Below, one piece after another: positions 56,418 through 64,000 of a stretch of 64,000 nt of DNA; within the stretch, counting starts at the first letter, position 1; the number at the start of each line of letters is the position of its first letter. The stretch comes from Hypericum androsaemum (taxonomy: Eukaryota > Streptophyta > Magnoliopsida > Malpighiales > Hypericaceae), in the NCBI GenBank assembly GCA_963995505.1, contig OZ023181.1, positions 9,730,221 to 9,794,220 of the forward strand. The letters run 5' to 3'. Below the pieces are notes generated by a model. It did not search any database, had not been told where the DNA came from, and saw only the letters and a program-made list of their open reading frames with translations. The position numbers and the translations under genes were made by a program.

Positions 56418-57968
56418 TGTTAGTGTATATGTCCTAGAGGCAATCCTAGTAAGGCCATTGCACTATATCATATTCAGTTATTTCGTATTATTGATTTATA
56501 ATATAGTGCATTCCAATTATTGAATATAAGGTTTGATTATTTGCGTATATTCATGTTAGTATTTCCAAGAACTAATGTTGTCATTGAGAATGTGAGATTC
56601 AGATGACCATGAACATGGTTCCTAAACAGCCACAATCAATGATCATCGAGAATGGGATATCGATGAAGCGATTGAGATTGGTGTGCGATTTGTATAATAT
56701 TCTTAGAAAATGTAGTGGTTCTCACAACTACGAAATACTAAGTATTTCATGATGGATGCACAAATACTTTAGAGAGTATTGGCATGCCCGACCGAGAAAC
56801 TGTTTGGTGTATTCTATTTACGTATCTACAGGAATATCGATTTGTGGAGTAGTGCAATAGTCCTCCGATTTGAGGTCAATACGCATGACATGTACAGAGT
56901 GATAGACTTTGACCATGACCAATGCTTGCACTCCTAACTCGATAGATACGGCATGTGCAGGGTAGTTGAACTAAGAACAGGATTCATTCCTCAAATATTT
57001 GAGAGAATACTTGTCTCCTCATAACTAATTGGATTGTTAGTCATTGGCCAATGCACGTAATTTTTGGAATGGTGTCTAAAAGTGATAATATCATCAATTA
57101 GTAGAATGAGATAATATACTTAAGTTATTTGAATAGACACTTAATCATGTTCAAGACTTAATTGAGAATTCGTGAATGAAAGGACCGTATCACTGTGAGT
57201 TTTACATTACAAGTTGTTGCAGTATCCTCGCAACTTACCTCATATATTAAGATTATCCAATTTATTATCTAGGGTTCGACCAAAACTGTTAATTTGACTA
57301 ATCACTTGACATGTGAGGGCTTATAGGTCACACAACAAGTAGTCTTAGCTTATGAATTAAAGTTAGTTAGATTAAATATCGATTTAATCAAGAATATTTA
57401 ATCTATGAAAAATATTTTAATTCTATTAGATAGTATTATAATTATTTAATTAAATAATATATGTATAGTAAAATGTTGGACAAATTGACTTGATCAAGAA
57501 AATTGTTAAAATGGGCTTTTAAGTCCCAATTTAACGTGGAGCAAATGATGGCTCATTGCCTTGTTGCCCACGCAAGGGCCAAAGAAAATTAACGTGGAAG
57601 CTTGGCTTCTAGCCTTGATGACCACGTTTTGCACTCCTATTAGGTTAAGAGCTGTCAAGTTAATTTTACTCTATATATACCTAAGTATCTACAATTAAAG
57701 TTATGACTTAATTTGACCTAGACATACAATATTTTTCTAGCTATCTTTCGGAAAGAATTCTCCTAGCGAATTCTCTAGGATTTTAACTGTCAAAGAGTTT
57801 GTAGACGAGGATTATGTGGATACCATAGTTGAGGATTCGATCTGCAACGTACTGTAATAATTCTCTAACTATGTTATATTTTATGTTCTACTGCCATGAT
57901 CAAATTCGTGCTGGTAAAAATTTAATCTTCCGTTGCTACGAATCCGAGGTTCGTGTTTATAAAATCTA
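56418..57968 (+). repeat. 3' LTR of copia element N
   Basis: It starts TGTTAGTGTATATGTCCTAG directly after the polypurine tract and ends ATAAAATCTA. It aligns with 49425-50990 with many substitutions and small indels, so the insertion is not recent. Confidence 0.88.
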
Positions 57969-57970
57969 AA

Positions 57971-58009
57971 AAAATGAGGTAGTGAAATGCGCCATTTTCA
58001 AGCGCATCA
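57971..58009 (-). repeat. 3' LTR of element M, outer stub
   Basis: The minus strand starts TGATGCGCTTGAAAATGGCG at 58009. It continues, after the element N insertion, at 49424. The same junction without N is seen at 63173-63206. Confidence 0.75.
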
Positions 58010-59818
58010 CACCCCCACACTTGAATCTTTTCTTGTCCTCAATCAAAAAAATTGACTAAGACTCAATAGACAGACAAAATAGGACGAGAGCTGAGAGCTG
58101 GCATACTCTTGGCACAAAGGATCCTCAAAAACTTTTAATAACTCATCACAAGACCACCCCACGACCAATCAGTTCACTCCCCCTAATGAAAAAGGAAGAA
58201 TTCGCAAGGACTAAACCCTCGAGGGTTTAAACAAGCGTTAACCCGAAGTGGGTGAGACCTATGGGTGTTGACCACACAGAGGATAGGAAATCATTTAAGC
58301 TCACTATTCTGTAGTCAACTTCCTGTCACTCGCAAATACGTCTGGGGTCATGAGATATCCTACCCATTCGGGATTGTCTCAAAAGAGATGGGGATTGCGA
58401 TCGAGGGGCCTTAAGCTCGGGGTTGTAATGGGGCTAATATGTAGGAGAGGATAAAGTGTATGAGTAGTAGCTAAACCACCCAATTCGAGGTGCAAGTTAC
58501 AAATGTACTCTAGCCCTCGTCTATTCTAGTTGCTCACCATAATCCAATTTTCGCTCAACCCATTAATCCCCAAGTCCTATCCCCAAGTCTTTTCTTTTGT
58601 TTTTGTTGTTTTTCCTTACTTTTTCACTTTTTTTTCTTTCTTTTCTTTTCTCCACTTTCCTTTATTCATACCTGGCAAGATTTTAGATATGGTCCTTTTC
58701 TACCCAATTCTCCCAAGATCAAACCCAACCAAAATTGAGCATATTCCCTTACAAAAATTCCCATAAGATAAATCCTATACACAACCTCAGACTAGGTTTC
58801 AAAGTAGGAGAAATTTGAAAAAGAGTTAGGCATTGCAAGTGTATATATGCAAAGAATGGTTAGGCTCAAAGGGGTAAATCAAAGGAGAAATAATTGGTCG
58901 GCTCTATGGATCTAGGCTTAAACTCTTCAAAAATGGCCCTTGTCCTCTCGCAAAACACCTACTTGAAAGAGACAAAATTAGTGTTAGTAGGATACCCCAA
59001 TCATCTGGAATATATTGGCACCTCACGAACAAAATAGGAGACGGTAGTCACCTTTTTCAGCTCAAATCCTTGCGAAAGGTCCCACATGAACCCCACAAGT
59101 CCACCCACAATAGGAGACAACGAGTTTAAACTATAAAGGATATAGAAAATCCGTATTCCTATGCTTTATACCCAGGGTATGCTCCCTAAAAGGTGCGGGG
59201 CTTACTTATGACAAAAAATAAAAAATTTGAGGGTGGTCCAAAATGCCAAAACGTGACCTATTTACAATAATCTAGACCTAAACATGTCAATTCCTACATG
59301 GAACTCCCCCCCCCATACTTGAACGACACATTGTCCTCAATGTGAGAGGGTTTAGGCAACTTAATCGACAAAGAAAAGACATACTTCAATTACCGCCGCG
59401 GTAAAAGAAGCCTAAAAATACTTTAATCAAAAGCACAAATCAAGGCCTCCATGGCCACGATACACACTACGATTGAAAACATAGACAAGACAGTGTAAAG
59501 ACTCAAACATTTTGGAGTAGAGTAAGAGGACGTCCCTGTTTGGAGTGGTGGGGACGAGCAAGTTATCCTTGTTTAGGCAAGGAGCCATCCTGGTTTATCC
59601 GTTGCTCGACGTGTGTTTCCCGCCATCCGGTGTTTTTGGCAGTTCGAAGCATGACCTTTCGCTTGAAGTACTGTACTCCTTAGCATTCAAAAATAAAAGA
59701 AATTAAAATCCGCATATGAAAAAGGTTGGGTTGCCTCCCAACAAGCGCTTGTTTTTTGTCTCAAGCTCATTTCATAAAATCACCATGGATCAAGGTTTCA
59801 AAATGCTCAATACTAATA
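58010..59818 (-). mobile_element. 3' noncoding region of element M
   Basis: Next to the LTR is the purine tract AAGTGTGGGGGTG (minus strand, 58010-58022) after GATTGAGGACAAG. About 1.3 kb farther in, the same motif pair recurs (ATTGAGGACAATGTG then AAGTATGGGGGGGGG, about 59304-59345). The stretch between has a pyrimidine-rich run (58590-58660) and matches element E at several places (for example GTCTGGGGTC at 58342 and 13442). No frame was recognised. Confidence 0.6.
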
Positions 59819-61327
59819 TTAGTTTGAATCCATGGGAATAAAGCACTCATCATTAAAGATTTTCAAATAACAATTATATATGAGCAACTTTTTATCCCTC
59901 ATCAACCTCAAAAAAGTAGTCAAGTACCAATCTCCCAAAGTATTAATGGTAAGCAAATTTAGCACAAGGTTGAAAAGGATTTGAATGACACCCAGAATAG
60001 ACCAATACCAACTATGAGTGGGAGGTTTATCAAGATCAAGGTCGGGTGTATTACCTTTACTTACCATATCTAAGAATAGAGGTATAGCAAACCTTCTTGG
60101 ATATTTTATTCGAGGCAGAATGCTATGGCGAATGATTCTAAACCTTTCCTTGGATGTGGCATCTTTTTTGTCTTCAAAGTATTCAATATTCACCACATCT
60201 TTGGTTGAGCCAGAGTTATGCACTTGGGAATGAGGAGTAGTCGTGGGCGTATCCCCCTCTTCGTTTATGCTCTTGTCACTCGCAATCTCTTCCTTTTCTT
60301 ACTTTGCTCATTCTCTTACTCCTCTTGTGGAAGTGCATTATTAGGATACAAGATTTTATTCGGGTCTTTTTCCCAACTTTCTTCTTCTCCTTGCAATCCA
60401 CCTAACAAAAACTCCTAGTGCTTTGATCGTATTGAGCTTGTGGGAATGGCACTTGTGGCATGTTTGGTGGTAGGGGCACATATGACGGCTCCTCCACCTC
60501 TGATTCAATTTTTTTTCCATTCTCCACTTGCACTCAATCATCCTCCTTGCGTAAAAGTGCTTTGGTAGAAAAATAAAAGTCTGATGGGGTCTCTTGGTAC
60601 CAATCTTTGGTCCCAAAATCGCATAAACGACCCTCATTCTCTGGGCTAAGTAAAGCTTCAAGGAATGACATTGGATAAATACATGGTAGTGGAGGAACAT
60701 ATGGTGGTTCCTCTACTTCCACGTCTATTTGCTCGTTGTCATCCCCCTTTTGCACTTCATTGTCTTACCCTAGGCTTGGCTCAAGTAATATGTGGTTGTT
60801 GTCATCAATATTTACTTATGCATTGACGCCCGTGTTCTATTTAGAGAGCATCCTCTCAAGAGTCTCTCATTGGGAATTCAACATTTCTTCCATTTGTGCG
60901 TTGATCTTATCCATATATGCTTCCCTTGAGTCCAACCTATCTTTAAAGGGGGAGGACCAATGAGGTGGTACTTATTCATTGTACCTTAAGGCATAAAGGT
61001 ATCTATCCCAACCTGGATCGCTATTGGTGCCATGTTCCCTCCAACCATGATGCTCAAAACTCGTAGAACTTGAGGCGGCACATGGTTGGGGAAAAGTACT
61101 TCACAATGGTGTACATAATGTCCAACACCCCCACACCATCCGCAAATCCAATCTTGTGTATGGAAGAGATTGGGCTCATTCCTTTGTGCTTGTGCCCGTC
61201 TTTTCATGCCTTTGACTTCATCGATATTTAACAAACCATGGACTCTGTTGGACCTATAGTCACTAAAGGAATCCATCTTAACCCAACAATATATACAAAA
61301 GAAAAATAAGACACAAGATATATACAA
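59819..61327 (-). pseudogene. Coding remnants of element M, with early zinc knuckle
   Basis: The first minus-strand frame after the PBS (61327-60986, likely start Met at 61276, MDSFSDYRSNRVHG) contains a canonical CCHC knuckle CGWCGGVGHYVHHC at 61144-61103. Farther on are acidic/Pro-rich segments (EVEEPPYVPPLPCIYPMSFL, 60720) and a last frame (60223-59819) with YFEDKKDATSKERFRIIRHS and hydrophobic LVLNLLTINTLGDWYLTTFL. Stops separate the pieces. No RT, RNase H or integrase was found. The family was not recognised beyond its Athila-like LTR and PBS. The knuckle sits unusually close to the N-terminus for a Gag. Confidence 0.55.
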
Positions 61328-61389
61328 ACCACTATAAACAATATCCTAATACTAATTTGTAACCGTAAAATAGATGTCTAAATGAGCCA

Positions 61390-61410
61390 CTTCCCGGAAA
61401 TGGCGCCAAT
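61390..61410 (-). other. Primer-binding site of element M
   Basis: The minus strand reads ATTGGCGCCATTTCCGGGAA directly after the LTR end. It is a TGGCGCC-type site like that of element L, with the middle changed from GTTGCC to ATTTCC. Confidence 0.75.
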
Positions 61411-63206
61411 TGACGACGAGATTTTTCACTCTGTTGTAATAAAGAGAGTAACAGAAATGTCGAACCACGAGAAGTGCGATCTAGAGCACCAATTCGGCTA
61501 ACTTGTTAGTTTCGGATGATATGTAAGATATTGATTGGTGTGTTTAATTAGAGGAGGGAGAATATTAACAACCTAAACTAATATAAACAAATCTAGGTAA
61601 CCAAATAGAGGAATAGTGGGAAAGGTAACCACATGTGCCACTTTCGTAACTTGGTCTCTCATGGGCTTATTAAGTACCAGGTGGGCCTAGGTGAGCCTAA
61701 GGCATGGTGTTTAACCTTCTGATTCCATCACACCACAAAGTCTGGTTCTAGGTTTCAACCAGCTCACTTCATGGACACCCCTTCTCACATTGAGTTGTCA
61801 ACCTCACAAGAGTGTACGAGTCACAAGCTATCCTCCTAAATTCTAACTGATTATCGAACCACCTAATAGCCAACTAGTGTTCTACCTATGGTGTCACTAA
61901 TGTAGGTTCTCACATCATGAACAACTAGTCTAACGGGTAGTAATTCTGCTCATTCCATGACAATTAAGTCTTTTGAGCTAGGCTAGGATCTATTGGTAAG
62001 AACCTATGGTCGGGAGAGGGTTCTAAATACACAATCCTAATACGAGGTCCATCAAACCAAAGCATTAAGCTCTATACATGCTACACGCTTTAAACGTAAA
62101 GCTAATTAGAAACCATGTCACTCAGGGTGCACAAGGGCACCCGACCCACAAATAACTACACATAAAAATTAAGCACATACACAACATCAATAAAACAACA
62201 AGCATTATCACAGGCATGAAATTAAATAGACAAGGTTTAGAAAAGCTCAATTGAGATCGAAGCCCATCCAGACCTTCTCCACACTCAAAGCTCCTTGCTT
62301 GCCTTCTAGAGAGAGGAGGAGGGAGGAGGAGAATGTTTTCCTCTAAAATAGCCAACCTAAGTGGCCAAGCCACACAAATGACTAGATAAAGTGTTTTGGA
62401 GGCCAAGAGGGGGTATTTATAGGCCCAAAGAAGACCCTAAAGAGTTAGAATGGGTAAAATGGTCATTTTGGCCTTCTCTCAGGTGGAATCTGCCTGCACC
62501 TGCCATTTGGCAGCCCTTGGTGCCGTCCAGCACCGACTTTGGTTGGAGGTGCTGCAAAGATGTTCTTTTTTCCCCCTTCTGCTCCGAATTAGACTTTGAC
62601 TACCACATAATGAAATGTATATCTTCTTCTTAGCTTTCCAACGATACCTCACACACCTCAATCCGATGTGAGAGCAGGAAGTTTGGGCCATTTTAGGGCC
62701 ACACCTTGCCAAACCTACCGCCCCGCGTGTATGCTCACCAATCGGCGGGATTTTTGCTGTCCATTAGAAGATTTTGCCATCCGGCGTGTTAGTACGAATG
62801 AGCCTATGGTCGCTATTTGGAAAGTTAACTCTAGGCAATTTCTTCCAGAGGGTTCGGGAGAGCTCTAGAGAATTCCACAAACAGGACAATCATCGTTCGG
62901 CAGTCGATCACGCCGTTCGGCATTTTTTGCAAGGCAATTATAGTTATCATCTGATATTGTCGTTCGGCAGATGTAGTTTTTTTTTGCTTCGCCTTCTGTT
63001 GTTGCATCAACCTACTTGCTCCGCATATTCGAATGCTCAACCTATTGACAAACCTCCAAAAGACATTGAAAAATACGAGTAAAACTATCCAAGGCAACGA
63101 ACCAAGAAATGGCCTAAAAGACACTAAACTCGATAACTAAAGACACAAAAATGGGTCTAAATGACCCTAAAATGACGTAGTAAAATATGCCTTTTTCAAG
63201 CGCATT
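61411..63206 (-). repeat. 5' LTR of element M
   Basis: About 1.8 kb on the minus strand, from ATGCGCTTGAAAAAGGC at about 63206 to CA at 61411. A TATA box (TATAAATACC, about 62411-62421) and the GGCACCCGACCC block (62131) are present. It matches 48849-49424 and 57971-58009. The first three bases differ from the other copy (TGATGCGC), so the outer end may have mutated. Confidence 0.78.
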
Positions 63207-63207
63207 T

Positions 63208-63353
63208 ACTATGCATGGCTATTTCATAGAATCGGTTAATACTGGATGGCCATCGAACTTAATCACATACAATATAAGGCTATAATATGTATAGGATTTG
63301 ATGATTTTTGATTGTGTTCTAGGGTGTTTAACTTGCACATAATAATAATAATA

Positions 63354-63403
<50 letters not shown>
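63208..63403 (-). repeat. Dispersed repeat R, copy 2, with AT microsatellite
   Basis: 63208-63340 is the inverted relative of 33259-33385 (AAGGCTATAATATGTATAGG and the TGCATGGCTATTTC end). An (AAT)n and (AT)n microsatellite follows at 63341-63403, on the side where copy 1 has a CA/TA microsatellite. Confidence 0.65.
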
Positions 63404-63405
<2 letters not shown>

Positions 63406-63444
63406 CTCTGCCAACTGCACTCAGGGAGGTAGAGCACTAGAAGG

Positions 63445-64000
63445 ATGAGGCACCCTTTTCACCCCCACCTCCATCAGTTAAGAATGGTGACTAGGGTGGG
63501 GATGCACCACCACTTGTGGCACCAGGAATAATGGTCGATGCGAGGTTGCTGCAGATGTTACTTCAGATGCTTGCAACCCAACAACTGCCCCAAACGATGT
63601 AGCCACACCAACCGATGGGAGGATACCAAGACTTCTAGAAGGTAAAACTCCTACCATTTGATGGTACACCAGACCCAGTACAAGTGGAGAATTGGATCAT
63701 GGAGGTGGAAAAGGCGTTCATGAATGCGCCACTATCACTGAGCCAACTGACAAAGTACTATTTGCTTCATATATGCTAGTAGGGGATGCCCGCAGGTGGT
63801 GGGAGACACAGGAATAGATCCGCATGAGTTTGGGCAATGACAATGGGGAAGTTTATGATTGGGTGACCTTCATGAGAGAGTTTAGGGATATGTTCATTCT
63901 TGGGGCTCTAGAAAGGGAGAAAGCTAGGGAGTTTAATCAACTAACGCAAGAAAATATTACGGTGCAGGAATATGATCGAGAGTTTAGTAGGCTCGCCATA
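63445..64000 (+). pseudogene. Ty3/gypsy gag fragment at the window edge (element O)
   Basis: Pieces in order are QMLLQMLATQQLPQTM then a stop, LLPFDGTPDPVQVENWIMEV and EKAFMNAPLSLSQ, then after a frame change near 63752 SYMLVGDARRWWETQ, a stop, and VTFMREFRDMFILGALEREK to EYDREFSRLAI at the edge. This is the gag domain in the order typical of chromovirus-type gypsy elements. One frame change and three stops are visible. No LTR lies between it and repeat R. Confidence 0.75.

Overview
This is nuclear DNA from a flowering plant. It has spliced genes with GT-AG introns, plant Ty1/copia and Ty3/gypsy LTR retrotransposons with plant-type primer-binding sites (initiator Met-tRNA for copia, tRNA-Asp-like for the Athila group), a foldback DNA element and many AT-rich spacers. 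The single host gene has a very GC-rich first exon and an AT-richer remainder. That gradient is common in monocots, but the species cannot be fixed from the sequence.

Layout. 1-7250: three nested retroelements on the minus strand. Gypsy element A sits in the gag of gypsy element B, and B sits in the pol of copia element C. 7628-12714: element D, a head-to-tail tandem array of a short internally deleted gypsy-type element with an exact 1371-bp period, four LTRs and three complete copies of a 323-codon open frame. The array lies in the 3' LTR of element E (12715-18255, an Athila-like element with little coding content). 18256-19493: a copia-type LTR (F). 20458-26496, minus strand: the one intact host gene, a DEAH-box RNA helicase of the DEAH11/DEAH12 type with a C-terminal RING-IBR-RING ubiquitin-ligase module. 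Three exons join in frame to 1712 codons. 27240-28662: a copia gag remnant (G). 30453-31064: a foldback, MULE-like element (H).

From 33.7 kb to 63.2 kb lies a second nest. Element J (gypsy gag-protease remnant) abuts the truncated 5' LTR of copia element K (SIRE/Maximus-like gag). K's gag is interrupted by L, an Athila element with recognisable gag, protease, RT, RNase H and integrase, all broken by stops. K's 3' LTR ends inside the 3' LTR of M (a poorly coding Athila relative). That same LTR of M also received N, a copia element with both LTRs, a likely 5-bp target duplication and a decayed gag-pol. The window ends in another gypsy gag fragment (O).

None of the retroelement reading frames looks autonomous: each complete pol has many stops and some have lost protease active-site residues. 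The exception in preservation is element D, whose chimeric frame is open in all three full copies. No bacterial, CRISPR, organellar, rRNA or tRNA feature was recognised. The most unusual items are the element D array, the poorly coding Athila relatives E and M with their conserved 3' noncoding block, and the foldback element.
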